64,000 nucleotides of DNA from Lactobacillus colini (GCF_017874575.1 NZ_JAGGLU010000006.1:1-64000), one strand, 5' to 3'. Positions 8,254-17,481 are shown, counted from the stretch's first letter. A program made the numbers and translations. Notes: generated by a model not told the origin, from the sequence alone.

Positions 8254-11200
8254 TTACTTAGAAGTACTTTTCTTTTTAAGCCAATTAAAGTTAAGTCCTT
8301 CATAAGTAATTTTCATTGCTGCTGACATATTTATCGGAATTAAGAAGATTAGTAATAATAAACCAAAGATCACCGCTAAGGCAACCTCAATCAAAGTTGG
8401 AACACCCGATGGCATCAATGCAGCAAATGTACCACCTAAGATAATTGCAGCAGAAATGACTACGACACCAATTGCAATACATGCCTTTAGGATTCTTTCA
8501 CTAGCTGTCATATTGCTATCTTCAATTCCTTCTTCACGATATCGCATCATCAAGAAGATACTATAGTCTACACCAAGTGCTACTAACATAATGAAGCTAA
8601 AGAACGGCGTATTCCAAGTTAACATTGAACGATGCATAATGTCTTTTACTACTAATTCAGTTATTGATAAGGATGTGAAGTAAGCGATTAATAAAGTACC
8701 TAAGATAAATACAGGCTGTAATACTGAACGGGTAATAATAATCAAGGCGATTCCGATACCAACTAGCATGATAGTAGCTGTTCTTAAGAAGTCTTGGCTA
8801 GCAATACTTTGTGTATCATAAATTTTTTCAGATTGACCACCCATTGCTACGGTTGCCTTATCTAAATTAGTTCCTTGAAGTGACATCTTAGCCATCTTAT
8901 TAATTTCATTGGCTTTTTTAGCCATTTTCAATGAACTTGGATTACCCTTAAAGATAATCATAATCTTAGTAGCTTTTTTATCTTGGCTTAGATAGTTATC
9001 AATAGCTGGCTTAAAAGTAGCTGACTTCAGTACTTGAGTTGGAATATAAAAAGTATCTGCAGCAGCCGACTTACTTAATGGATTAGTATAATCTTCAATC
9101 TTGCCTAGTCCCTTATTGACCTTATTCATACCTTTAGTTAATTCAGGAGCTTGAGAATAAAGTTGCTTAGCACCAGAATTTAACTTATCTGCTGCAGGCA
9201 TAGCTTGACCTATAGCACTCTGTACTTGAGTTAATCCACCTTGTAATTGTGTAATGGCACTTGCTGCCCCTGGTAAGGCAACATTAGAAGCAGTCGCTAA
9301 TTCATTGACTGAGCTTCTTAAAGTAGATAGTTGTCCCATACTACTTTGAAGTCCTTGCATACTTGAAGCTACACTAGTCATGGATCCAGCAAGTGAACGA
9401 TCTGCTAAGCCCGCAGCTTGTAAGTTGTTAGCGACTTGTTGCAATTGTCGACCAGCTGCTATTTGTTGACTATTAACCTTAGACTTAACTCCTTGCAAGG
9501 TTTGTTGCATTACCTTACCCATTGCAGCTTGCTGAGCAGTAGTTAATCTTGCCTGGCTAGCAGCATTTTGATATTGGGACATAATTTGCGTGGTATCCAT
9601 ATTTGAACTTGAACTAGCAGCTTGAATATTTCTTAAGTTATTACCAGCAGATGTTAAATTATTACCAATATTTTGAGCTTGAGTTCCAACATTATTCAAA
9701 TTACCAGCAATACTTGCTGTATTTGGCATTTGGGCATTTTGAAGTCCACTATTAATTTGTTGAATACCGTTGTTAATTTGTGGCAAGCCACTTTGAAGTT
9801 GAGCCAATTGACTAGAGCTACCAGACATTTGCTCACTTAATTGGTCATTCATAGTACTTAAGCCACTGCTTAATTGTTCAGTACCATCACTTAATTGACC
9901 TAATCCTGTAGTTAGTTGTTCAGAACCCTTAGATAATTTATTTAAACCTTTTTTTGCGCTAGATAGACCGCTATTAACTGTCTTAAGTTGATTATAAAGG
10001 TAAAGGTCACTGACCTTCTTACCAGCAGGCTGCGTAATTGACATTACGCTAGATACATCTTTATCTTTTTTGATTTTCTTAGTAAGAGCATCAATTTCTT
10101 TGAGATACTTTTCATTATCAAGTTTTTTGTTGTTCTTAATATACAGGGTCGAATATTCTGCTGTTCCCTTAGTGAAGTGATCTTGAATAACTAATAAACC
10201 AGCTTTAGCAGGTTCAGAATCCCTTAGCTCATCTGCATCATCATAATTTAGATGATTAGAATATTGCAACATAATTGGAACTGTGATGATGGCAGCTACA
10301 GCTAAAAAGATCAGTGGGTACTTCAAAGTACTCTTAGATAACCAGCCCCAAAGTTTGGAAGATGATTTGCCGTTAAATTCTTTAACTGGCCAGAACATTT
10401 TTTCACCTAAAGTAGCCATAAAGAATGGATTTAGGGTTAAAAGAACTAGTAACAAGACAGCGACACCAACAGCAACACCAACAGCTGACTTATAAATTGA
10501 GAATTTAGCTAAGCCAAGGGCAGTAAAACCAATCAAAATTGACGAACCAGAGAATAAGATTGTGCGTCCTGCCTTTTTGCGGGCATCTTTAGCTGCCTCA
10601 TAGCGCCCCATATCAGCGCCCAAGTTTTCCTTAAACTTATCATACAACAGGATATTATAGTCTGTCCCAATACCAAATAGGACAATAACCATAAATACCT
10701 GAGTAAAGTTAGAAAATGGGAAGTTAGCATGTTCCACTAAGTTAGTAACTAAGGAGAATGATACTAAGAATGAAATTCCTACAGTTAATAACGAAATTAA
10801 TGGCACAATTGGTGAACGGAATACTAAAACTAAAACAATAAAAATAAAGATTACTGTAATTGCTTCGGTTTTCTTAATACCTTCCTGTACTTCTTCTGAA
10901 AAACTGTCTTCCAGAATCTTAACACCAGTGACATAAGTCCTTAGCCCCTTAGTTTTAGCTGCTTTTATTAACGCTTTATTAGTAGCTGACACAGTTGAAT
11001 GGTTCTTATCAATATTTAATTGAACTATTTCTGTCGTCTTATCTTTAGAAATTAATTGCTTTTTAGCAGCTTCATTATCATTAGGGGTCATCATAGACTT
11101 AATACCTAAGCTCTTTTTATTGTCTTGGAGGTATTGAATCGTATTATTAATTTCAGATTTATCCTCACTTGTAAGCTTGCCATTCTTCTTATTAAAGACA

Positions 11201-11406
11201 ATCCCAGCTTCATAAGTATTATCTTGATTATGACCCCACTTATTTTGAATATTAGTGGCGATTGAACTTTCAACATTTTTAGGAAGTGTGATATCCGAAT
11301 GTGCACGTGTTAATGCATTTACATTTGGTAGTGTCACTACAGCAATTATTAAAATTGCCAACCATGCTATTAATGAGCCTACATGGTTCTTGATGAAATT
11401 CTTCAT
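8254..11406 (-). CDS. MMPL/RND-family exporter (YdfJ-like)
   Basis: 1050 residues with the MmpL layout: one N-terminal membrane helix, an external domain, five clustered helices (about 180-335) with the GIGTDYN motif, a long second external domain (about 395-815), then another set of helices with ALGVDYS (about 870-1040). The external domain contains a very long Ser/Gln/Leu-rich coiled-coil insert (about 480-770, repeated LSxG and NxGLxQ units), as in Firmicute YdfJ/Pip-like proteins. RND members export lipids or drugs with the proton gradient. Gene order with a TetR regulator 29 bases upstream suggests self-controlled export; the substrate is unknown. Confidence 0.9.
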   Translation of the reverse strand: MKNFIKNHVGSLIAWLAILIIAVVTLPNVNALTRAHSDITLPKNVESSIATNIQNKWGHNQDNTYEAGIVFNKKNGKLTSEDKSEINNTIQYLQDNKKSLGIKSMMTPNDNEAAKKQLISKDKTTEIVQLNIDKNHSTVSATNKALIKAAKTKGLRTYVTGVKILEDSFSEEVQEGIKKTEAITVIFIFIVLVLVFRSPIVPLISLLTVGISFLVSFSLVTNLVEHANFPFSNFTQVFMVIVLFGIGTDYNILLYDKFKENLGADMGRYEAAKDARKKAGRTILFSGSSILIGFTALGLAKFSIYKSAVGVAVGVAVLLLVLLTLNPFFMATLGEKMFWPVKEFNGKSSSKLWGWLSKSTLKYPLIFLAVAAIITVPIMLQYSNHLNYDDADELRDSEPAKAGLLVIQDHFTKGTAEYSTLYIKNNKKLDNEKYLKEIDALTKKIKKDKDVSSVMSITQPAGKKVSDLYLYNQLKTVNSGLSSAKKGLNKLSKGSEQLTTGLGQLSDGTEQLSSGLSTMNDQLSEQMSGSSSQLAQLQSGLPQINNGIQQINSGLQNAQMPNTASIAGNLNNVGTQAQNIGNNLTSAGNNLRNIQAASSSSNMDTTQIMSQYQNAASQARLTTAQQAAMGKVMQQTLQGVKSKVNSQQIAAGRQLQQVANNLQAAGLADRSLAGSMTSVASSMQGLQSSMGQLSTLRSSVNELATASNVALPGAASAITQLQGGLTQVQSAIGQAMPAADKLNSGAKQLYSQAPELTKGMNKVNKGLGKIEDYTNPLSKSAAADTFYIPTQVLKSATFKPAIDNYLSQDKKATKIMIIFKGNPSSLKMAKKANEINKMAKMSLQGTNLDKATVAMGGQSEKIYDTQSIASQDFLRTATIMLVGIGIALIIITRSVLQPVFILGTLLIAYFTSLSITELVVKDIMHRSMLTWNTPFFSFIMLVALGVDYSIFLMMRYREEGIEDSNMTASERILKACIAIGVVVISAAIILGGTFAALMPSGVPTLIEVALAVIFGLLLLIFLIPINMSAAMKITYEGLNFNWLKKKSTSK

Positions 11407-11435
11407 CGAGCTAATCCTTTCTCTAATAACTTTCC

Positions 11436-12005
11436 TTAACTAACCTTTTCTTTAGGTGCGACCAGTCTAAGAAGTAATTGGTGATAATTATCATTTGATT
11501 GCTTCTCAGTTTCATGTTCAAACATGTGTGACCTATCTAAGAAGACATATCCCAATACAGCCGCCAATAATCCATGTAAAGAAACGATGTTTTTGTTATC
11601 AACATCGAGCTTTTCACCTAATTTTACAATTTGGTGCACCTCTTGCTTAACCCCTGAATTGTTCCCAATCTCATCTATATTGTAAAAAATACTCGACATT
11701 GCGTGGTCATTCAAAAGAAAATTTCTAATCTCATCTGCAAAGGCAAACATAGCCTCGCGACCAGATAATCCAACTATCTCTTGTAATAATTGTTGACGCA
11801 GAACTTGCAATCTCTTAACACAGACTAGCGAGAGCAACTCTTGGCGATTAGCGACATAGTGATAAAGTGATTGCGAACGAATATTTAATTCTTGGGCTAA
11901 GTGCGGCATTGTCAGTGCACTTAGTCCCTCATTATTAATTATTTCGGTTGCTTTGGCAATAACCTTATCTTTATCTAAAATTCTATGTTTAGTTATGGTC
12001 CTCAC
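11436..12005 (-). CDS. TetR/AcrR-family repressor of the MMPL operon
   Basis: 189 residues. N-terminal helix-turn-helix (about 13-60: KVIAKATEIINNEG, MPHLAQELNIRSQSLYHYV) followed by a divergent ligand-binding domain resembling TetR_C. The predicted start is GTG at 12005; it overlaps GAGGTGAGG, so the start is uncertain, but there is no better in-frame codon. It is first gene of the operon with the exporter. A palindromic operator overlaps its -35 box, which suggests it represses its own operon. Confidence 0.88.
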   Translation of the reverse strand: MRTITKHRILDKDKVIAKATEIINNEGLSALTMPHLAQELNIRSQSLYHYVANRQELLSLVCVKRLQVLRQQLLQEIVGLSGREAMFAFADEIRNFLLNDHAMSSIFYNIDEIGNNSGVKQEVHQIVKLGEKLDVDNKNIVSLHGLLAAVLGYVFLDRSHMFEHETEKQSNDNYHQLLLRLVAPKEKVS

Positions 12006-12027
12006 CTCGATTTTTCTATACCTAGAT

Positions 12028-12073
12028 ACTATATCATCAAATGGTGTAGATTACAATCTACAATCTGTAGATT
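12028..12073 (-). promoter_or_regulatory. tetR-mmpL promoter and palindromic operator
   Basis: Minus-strand promoter: -35 TTGTAA (12051-12056), 17-base spacer, -10 TATAGT (12028-12033). Over the -35 lies GTAGATT-AC-AATCTAC (12046-12061), a perfect inverted repeat, followed by AATCT and another GTAGATT arm (12067-12073), making three alternating arms. This is the expected form of a TetR-family operator. Confidence 0.7.
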
Positions 12074-12171
12074 TTTGATAAAAAAATAAAACTTTATTAC
12101 CAAATTCTCGACAACTAAGCATTCAGAAATAAAGTTCCATGTTAAAATTATTTTTTACTTTCGCTTATTCT

Positions 12172-13140
12172 TTATCGCTTGTGGACTGCACTATTAACAG
12201 CCTCACCTAAAGATTCATAATTAAAGTCTGCTTTCTCATTGATGCAGGCCAGAGCATAATTTTTACCATTGACTTCTACTAATGCTACACCACCACTAGG
12301 TCCACTAATGCTATAAGACCTGCCTGATATTTTGGCAGTTAGTTTTTTATTCTTTGATCCAATTAAATAGCCGATTATTCTAGTATCATGCATAACGCCT
12401 AAAACTTTCCCTTGATAAAGAGATTTCATAACCTTAGTCATATCATAAGCACTAGTTTGACCAATATTCTTGCTACCAAATTTACCAGTAATTTCAGTAT
12501 TAGTTGCTCCAAATTTTTTAGCTACTTTATTAACTTGCTTGCGTCCAATTTTATTTAAGAGAATATTTGCAGCTACATCACTATCCTGATTTATCATCAT
12601 ATCTCTAATATAAGTATAGCTATATTGCAATCCTGTCTGGAGCATCTTATCCTTAGACTTTAGTTGATCACTAGATTTTATTTTATAAGAATAATTAGCA
12701 ATTATTTTTTTAGATTTTACTGCGTTTTCATAAGCCAGTAAGAGATAAAATTTTAAGCTGCTTTTTGCCTGTAAACTTGCCTTATTGTTATTAGCCACCC
12801 TAGCAAAGTCATTAGGCTTATCTAAATCCAAAAAGCTAACTTGATAATTCTCATCTTGGTCAGCTAACTGCTTTTTGATATCCTTGACAATCTTTTTATT
12901 GCTTCCAGAAGCAATTGTTAATTTAGAAGTAGTTTTTTTCTTCACAGTTTTTTTAACACTTTTTTTAGGTGCTGGAGCCTTATTGACAGATTTTTTACTT
13001 TGCTTATGTTGAGTTACTTTAGTAGTATTGCCATTATAGACTTCAATCTTAGTCATTTTTATACGATTAATATTTGTCATATAAAATGCTAAACTACAAA
13101 ATGCTACTAAAGCTGAACCAAAAAATATTTTATTTTTCAT
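12172..13140 (-). CDS. Secreted or membrane-anchored serine hydrolase, beta-lactamase-like
   Basis: 322 residues with an N-terminal membrane anchor or signal sequence (6-22), a Lys/Thr/Pro-rich linker (about 40-75), and a C-terminal domain resembling class A beta-lactamase/D-Ala-D-Ala peptidase folds. Visible motif candidates are SSLK (SxxK, about 129-132) and QDSDVAANIL (SxN-like, with V in place of N). The usual KTG triad is missing; SGPSGG occupies roughly that place. It may be a cell-wall-associated hydrolase or an inactive relative. Strong AAGGGAA ribosome binding site; monocistronic. Confidence 0.65.
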   Translation of the reverse strand: MKNKIFFGSALVAFCSLAFYMTNINRIKMTKIEVYNGNTTKVTQHKQSKKSVNKAPAPKKSVKKTVKKKTTSKLTIASGSNKKIVKDIKKQLADQDENYQVSFLDLDKPNDFARVANNNKASLQAKSSLKFYLLLAYENAVKSKKIIANYSYKIKSSDQLKSKDKMLQTGLQYSYTYIRDMMINQDSDVAANILLNKIGRKQVNKVAKKFGATNTEITGKFGSKNIGQTSAYDMTKVMKSLYQGKVLGVMHDTRIIGYLIGSKNKKLTAKISGRSYSISGPSGGVALVEVNGKNYALACINEKADFNYESLGEAVNSAVHKR

Positions 13141-13326
13141 AAGAATAATTCCCTTGTGTTTTTTTATTTATTTTATCATGCAAAAAATGATAAAGTAGTA
13201 AAAAGGTTAATATGATTTATTTCATTAACTATAGACCATACATATAAAGTTATAATATAATGTATGCGTTCACAAATTAATCTTTAGATTAAACTTTAAA
13301 TTTTATAGGAGAAATGGTTATCTATT

Positions 13327-14250
13327 ATGATTAAATACATGATTGGTATTGATGCTGGTGGTACTCACTCTACTGCTATTGCATATGACGAAAATGGTAA
13401 AGAATTAGGTCGCGCAGAAAGCGGTCCAGGTCAAATCAATAACGATTACGATCTTGGTATTAAAAATATTGCCGCTGCAGTCAATGAATTACGCGATAAA
13501 ATCGACGGCGACTGTGTTAAAGTTTTAGCAGGTATTGCTGGACTATCAGTTGTAGGAAATGCACCAGAAGTTGCTGCAACAATTTCTTCATTAGTTGGTA
13601 ACATTCCAACTCGTGCTATTACTGACTCTTTATTAGCACTTTATAACGGTCTAGAAGGTGCTGACGGTGCATTAGTTATTGCAGGTACCGGTTCAGTTGT
13701 TAACGGCCGTCAAAATGGCTCATTAATTTCTGTTGGTGGCTACGGTTCATTACTTGGTGATGAAGGTAGTGGTTACGCTATTACTAAAGCCGCTCTTCAA
13801 GCAGCATTACTTAAATGGGATAAACGCGAAAAGAGTTCATTAGTTGACCTCTTTGTTAAGATTTGGAAGCTTGATTCAATGAATGATGCTCCTGCTAAAT
13901 TCTACGAAATGACCAGCCCAGAAGTTGCTTCTAACGCCGTTGAAGTGGCTAAACTTGCAGATAGCGGTGATGAAGAAGCTCGTGATATTATCCAACATCA
14001 AGCTCATCTTCTTGCTAGAGATATTATAATGTGCCTTAACCGTTACGAAGAACCTAAGCCAATGCGTGTTGCTTTAACTGGTTCTGTTCTTTCTAATAAC
14101 GCTATGATTCGTTCATTTATGGAAGATGAAGTTAAGGAACAATATCCTGATGTTGTTTTCAGTGTTTCAAACGGTGAAAACGCACGTGGCGTTATCTTCG
14201 ACAAGAGTAAGGACTACCGTTACTTCACTAATCACGAAGATGAAAAATAA
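13327..14250 (+). CDS. BadF/BadG/BcrA/BcrD ATPase family, N-acetylglucosamine kinase-like
   Basis: 307 residues, ASKHA sugar-kinase fold. IGIDAGGTHSTAIAYD (6-21) is phosphate loop 1, DSLLALYNG (about 98-106) the second, and IAGTGSVVNG (about 117-126) binds the adenosine phosphate. A conserved GGYGSLLGDEGSGY follows, characteristic of the BadF family and N-acetylglucosamine kinases. Probably phosphorylates an amino sugar from wall turnover. Codon use is that of a well-expressed gene (GGT/GCT-rich). Ribosome binding site AGGAGA; a perfect terminator follows. Confidence 0.85.
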   Translation: MIKYMIGIDAGGTHSTAIAYDENGKELGRAESGPGQINNDYDLGIKNIAAAVNELRDKIDGDCVKVLAGIAGLSVVGNAPEVAATISSLVGNIPTRAITDSLLALYNGLEGADGALVIAGTGSVVNGRQNGSLISVGGYGSLLGDEGSGYAITKAALQAALLKWDKREKSSLVDLFVKIWKLDSMNDAPAKFYEMTSPEVASNAVEVAKLADSGDEEARDIIQHQAHLLARDIIMCLNRYEEPKPMRVALTGSVLSNNAMIRSFMEDEVKEQYPDVVFSVSNGENARGVIFDKSKDYRYFTNHEDEK

Positions 14251-14267
14251 AAAACTAACTTACTTAC

Positions 14268-14297
14268 AAAAATCCGATGCAAATGCATCGGATTTTT
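14268..14297 (+). terminator. Terminator after the kinase-like gene
   Basis: AAATCCGATGCA and TGCATCGGATTT form a perfect 12-base stem with a 2-base centre plus flanks, followed by T-rich sequence. Confidence 0.85.
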
Positions 14298-14314
14298 GTG
14301 TTTTATTGCTGAAT

Positions 14315-14758
14315 TTAGAGTCTTTTTCTCATACCAATATGTTTAACTCCGCCTTCTAAGAAATAGTCACCTTCGGTTTCATAGCCAAGATTGGCATAGA
14401 AATCTTGCACATATGCTTGCGCATGGCAAAAAATACTTTCTGCATGGACTTCATTTTTTAAATAATCATGAACTGCTTCTAACATTTTTTGCCCTAAATG
14501 TTTTCCACGAGCTTTTTTTGAAACAACTACCCGCCCTAAAGTCCATGTTTTATGTTCATCTTGAAAAATTCGACAAGTTGCTAGGGCATCATTTCTTTCA
14601 TCATTCAATAAAAATACATGGATTGCCTTTAAGTCTTGGTCATCTAGGTCAGGTAAGGTAATTTTTTGTTCAGCTACAAAAACTTCATTTCTCAACCGAA
14701 AAATGCAAAAAACTTCTTGTCCAGTCATTTCATCAATTTTTTTAAACTCAAAATTCAT
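14315..14758 (-). CDS. GNAT acetyltransferase, ElaA family
   Basis: 147 residues. LRNEVFVAEQ near the N-terminus, LGRVVVSKKARGKHLGQKMLEAV (acetyl-CoA binding R/Q-x-x-G-x-G/A type loop) and C-terminal FYANLGYETEGDYFLEGGVKHIGM are the ElaA hallmarks. Predicted cytoplasmic acetyl-CoA-dependent acyltransferase of unknown substrate. It follows another GNAT gene by one base, so it is the last gene of the marR-gnat-gnat operon. Confidence 0.88.
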   Translation of the reverse strand: MNFEFKKIDEMTGQEVFCIFRLRNEVFVAEQKITLPDLDDQDLKAIHVFLLNDERNDALATCRIFQDEHKTWTLGRVVVSKKARGKHLGQKMLEAVHDYLKNEVHAESIFCHAQAYVQDFYANLGYETEGDYFLEGGVKHIGMRKRL

Positions 14759-14759
14759 C

Positions 14760-15287
14760 CTAGGCCTCGTCAGTTAAGCTTTTTAATAAAATATAATCAG
14801 TCTGAGGGTCATCACCTACAATAAAAGTATGCTGGCTAATGCGCTTAAATCCATCCTTTTGATAGAATTTTTGAGCATTAAGATTATGCTCCCAAACTCC
14901 CAACCACATATTATCTTTATTGTTTTCTCGCGCGATCTTTTCAGCTAATTTAATTAGCACTAATCCTAGCCCACGATGTTGGTAATCTTTAGATAGATAG
15001 ATTCGCTCTACTTCCAAAGCATTTTTGGCAACATCTTCACTTTGAGCGTCAGCTTCATTTACCTTTAGATAACCGGCGACTTTATTGTCAACTAGCAAAA
15101 AGAAAAATTGACTGTTAGGATTTTTTATTTCCTTGAGTAACTTTTCTTCATCATAGGCTTTATCTAAAAACTCTGCCATATTTTCTGCACTATTATCAGC
15201 TCCAAAGGTTTCTTTAAAGGTTAAACGTGAAATCTTTTGAAGTTCTTTAACATCTCTTGTAGTAACTTTCTTGATTGTATAATCCAT
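14760..15287 (-). CDS. GNAT-family N-acetyltransferase
   Basis: 175 residues with the standard acetyltransferase_1 core: VERIYLSKDYQHRGLGLVLIKLAEKIA (acetyl-CoA loop Q-H-R-G-L-G) and WLGVWEHNLNAQKFYQKDGFKRI (motif B). It resembles PaiA-like spermidine/spermine acetyltransferases in layout, but that is only a suggestion. Its start overlaps the stop of the MarR gene by one base (TAATG), showing coupling. Confidence 0.85.
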   Translation of the reverse strand: MDYTIKKVTTRDVKELQKISRLTFKETFGADNSAENMAEFLDKAYDEEKLLKEIKNPNSQFFFLLVDNKVAGYLKVNEADAQSEDVAKNALEVERIYLSKDYQHRGLGLVLIKLAEKIARENNKDNMWLGVWEHNLNAQKFYQKDGFKRISQHTFIVGDDPQTDYILLKSLTDEA

Positions 15288-15742
15288 TAATATCCCCTTC
15301 TACCGCCATTTTTGACAAAATTCCAACTTCTTGATGTATTACGTTCAACCTTGGCTAACATTTCCTGTAACGATTTTTGTTCATCTTCTGAGAGTCCAGC
15401 TAGGGCATTTTTATTAGAGTAAGCATTTTCTCTTTCAATTACTTCTGCAAGATGTAATCCTTTATCAGTTACAAAGAGCCGTTTAATCTTTTTATTTTTT
15501 TCATCAGCTTCTTTATGAACCAAGCCTTGCTTTTCTAACTTTTGAATACTGCGAGCAGCAGTAGTTCGGTCTACATTTAATAAGTTAGCTAACTGATCAG
15601 AGAATAAGCCTGGATATTCCATAATCCTTACCAAGTATAAATATTGACCTCGATTCAAGTTAATCTTTTTAAACTCAATATTAGCAATAGAATCTAATGC
15701 TCGAGCAATTGTACCAATTTGTCGCAAAATATCTTCACTCAT
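15287..15742 (-). CDS. MarR-family transcriptional regulator
   Basis: 151 residues with the MarR winged helix: LFSDQLANLLNVDRTTAARSIQKLEKQGLVHK (recognition helix region about 55-87) and wing KNKKIKRLFVTDKG. First gene of a three-gene operon with two acetyltransferases; likely autorepressor. Good GAAAGGAAG site before the ATG. It is divergent from the DUF1304 gene. Confidence 0.92.
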   Translation of the reverse strand: MSEDILRQIGTIARALDSIANIEFKKINLNRGQYLYLVRIMEYPGLFSDQLANLLNVDRTTAARSIQKLEKQGLVHKEADEKNKKIKRLFVTDKGLHLAEVIERENAYSNKNALAGLSEDEQKSLQEMLAKVERNTSRSWNFVKNGGRRGY

Positions 15743-15885
15743 ATTTATCTTCCTTTCAAAATTATTTTATCTAAAAATTGTCGTACTTACCACGATATAG
15801 TTTTAAAAAGTTAAAAAATATTCACTCCTAGTAAAAAATAGGCTATCCTTATATGTGTTAATTAATTCTTAGAGAGGATAACAAT

Positions 15886-16248
15886 ATGCAACTGATCGGA
15901 ATAATTTTAGCTTTCATCGTTGGAGTTGAACATTTAGGCATCTGCTTTTTAGAAATGTTTGCCAAACCTGAAATGCAGGCCAAGGCCTTTGACATGGATT
16001 CTAACTTTTTAAAACAAAAGCCAGCTCAGATTTCAATGGCCAACCAAGGAATTTATAATGGCATGCTGGGGCTTTTAATTATATTGACCTGGTTTATTTT
16101 TCCAATGCACTATTTAGTAATGGTATGGCAACTACTATTAGGATTTATAGTCGTAGTTGCAATATTTGGTGGCTTTACCGCAACTAAAAAGATCTTTATT
16201 GTCCAAATGTTGCCAGCTTTAATTGCTTTGATTTGTATATCGCTTTAG
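15886..16248 (+). CDS. DUF1304 membrane protein
   Basis: 120 residues, four predicted membrane helices, with the family phrase GVEHLGICFLEMF near the N-terminus and MANQGIYNGMLG in the middle. Function unknown. It is transcribed divergently from the marR operon, a common arrangement that suggests control by that regulator. AGAGAGGATAAC ribosome binding site; a terminator follows at once. Confidence 0.85.
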   Translation: MQLIGIILAFIVGVEHLGICFLEMFAKPEMQAKAFDMDSNFLKQKPAQISMANQGIYNGMLGLLIILTWFIFPMHYLVMVWQLLLGFIVVVAIFGGFTATKKIFIVQMLPALIALICISL

Positions 16249-16251
16249 CAT

Positions 16252-16290
16252 AAAGAGAGTAGTCCTAGTTCTCGTGACTGCTCTCTTTTA
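16252..16290 (+). terminator. Terminator after DUF1304 gene
   Basis: AAAGAGAGTAGTC pairs with GACTGCTCTCTTT (one G-U pair) and ends in TTTTA. It resembles the 3' flank of the solute-binding protein gene further right, to which the adjacent remnant is related. Confidence 0.75.
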
Positions 16291-16305
16291 AGCATAAATT
16301 TAATT

Positions 16306-16398
16306 TTATTAATCTCAGGCACTTTGAAGTTAAGTCTTATCATCAATCAATTTGTAAATTTCAATTACCTCCTTTTTTGCTTAAGCAAAAATATTCTC
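16306..16398 (-). pseudogene. Decayed copy of an ABC solute-binding protein C-terminus
   Basis: The minus-strand translation aligns without gaps to the last 28 residues of the binding protein at 17542-18840: IFA-stop-AKK...DDKT-stop-LQSA-stop against IFAQAKK...AGKTKLQSAW. In-frame stops replace Gln, Lys, Trp and Gln codons. This is a remnant of a paralogous gene or of a local duplication. The similarity fades to the right of about 16400. Bases 16400-16640 show no recognisable coding content. Confidence 0.75.
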
Positions 16399-16642
16399 TA
16401 TCTTTTTTAAATACATAAATAGTTAGTATAATTATGTAATAAATCAACAAACCGTTTACTTAACTTAACAGCTAATATATAATACTATTTTAAAATAGTA
16501 GAACAAGATAATAGCATCTTTGTCACTAATGAAACTAAATTTGAAAAATCAAGAATTATAAAAAAGATACTAGAAAATGTAAATTTTTATGCCTAACTTC
16601 ATACAAATAAAGTTAAGCATGAATAAAAAATGCTAAAAAGCT

Positions 16643-16740
16643 ATGAATAAACTTGCTAATGAACTAGGCTTAACAGTAATGATCTTGAACTTAAAAAATA
16701 TGATACTTTAATTTATGAAAAAGAAGACGCTAATGATTAA
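16643..16740 (+). pseudogene. Frameshifted gene tail upstream of the HhH-like gene
   Basis: Reading from ATG 16643 gives NKLANELGLTV; a +1 shift then gives NDLELKKYDTLIYEKEDAND and a stop at 16738-16740. The two pieces join into one plausible protein C-terminus, which ends overlapping the ATG at 16733, as in a translationally coupled operon. I do not recognise the family. Confidence 0.45.
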
Positions 16741-17470
16741 TAATTTAGAACTAAAAAAACAATTGCTAGACATAATAAAGCAGTATGATGATCCTCATAC
16801 TGCTTTACCTGAAGATGAACATCCAGATTTATCTAAACTTAGTATGGAAGATTCATTAAGATACTTCACATTACCTATGGCCTTAGATTATAGAAGAGAT
16901 TCTTATAAGCTATGGCAAAGTGCAAAAGCGACTTTTTTGGATCCAGCTACTAACTTTGTATTCAAGCCAGAGGAAGTAATTAATTTAAGCGTTAATGACG
17001 TTCAAGAAGCATTAACTAAATATAAATTAGCAATTCAATATAATAAACAAACTGAGATATGGATAAAATTATGCGAAACCTTGCACAATAATTACAATGA
17101 TAAAGTATCTGAGTTATTGGCAACAAACAATTATTCTGTTATGCTCTTGAAAAAAGAAATGCAGAAAACTAATAAAAAATCATATCCATATATTTCAGGA
17201 GATAAGTTATTTAACTATTGGCTAATGGTTCTAAAGAAATATCTAGATATTCCATTGCAGGATATAGAGAAGTTATCTCTTGCAATAGATTCACATATAG
17301 TTAAAGCAAGCTATAAGTTACAAGTAATTACTGAAGAGGAATTAAATAAATATAACAGTGCCAAGTTATCAATGAGAGCATGGGATAAAGTACTACAAGA
17401 AACATCAATACGAGCAATTGATTTACAAAATCCTTTATGGCTTTGGGCAAAAAATGAATTAAACGAATAA
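16733..17470 (+). CDS. Orphan HhH-GPD-like (endonuclease III-fold) protein, tentative
   Basis: 245 residues from ATG 16733; an in-frame ATG at 16715 has no ribosome binding site. The C-terminal half shows a pattern like the helix-hairpin-helix glycosylase fold: YPYISGDKLFNYWLMVL (hairpin) followed by LSLAIDSHIVKASYKLQVI, which matches the position of the catalytic-Asp motif (PxDTHVxRxxxRLG) in base-excision glycosylases. The rest is not recognised. If right, it would bind DNA and remove or sense a modified base. It lies on the opposite strand from its neighbours, between two related solute-binding-protein tails, with a decayed partner upstream, suggesting horizontal arrival. Confidence 0.5.
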   Translation: MINNLELKKQLLDIIKQYDDPHTALPEDEHPDLSKLSMEDSLRYFTLPMALDYRRDSYKLWQSAKATFLDPATNFVFKPEEVINLSVNDVQEALTKYKLAIQYNKQTEIWIKLCETLHNNYNDKVSELLATNNYSVMLLKKEMQKTNKKSYPYISGDKLFNYWLMVLKKYLDIPLQDIEKLSLAIDSHIVKASYKLQVITEEELNKYNSAKLSMRAWDKVLQETSIRAIDLQNPLWLWAKNELNE

Positions 17471-17481
17471 TAGCACAAAAA

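Noticed and set aside
8254-11406. Plus-strand and other minus-frame ORFs within the MMPL gene
   Set aside because: They overlap a long, clearly coding frame with membrane helices and conserved motifs.
15743-15810. MarR operator TCGT-ACTTACC-ACGA upstream of the marR gene
   Set aside because: Arms of only four bases occur often by chance and no convincing promoter lies under them; too weak to list as a feature.
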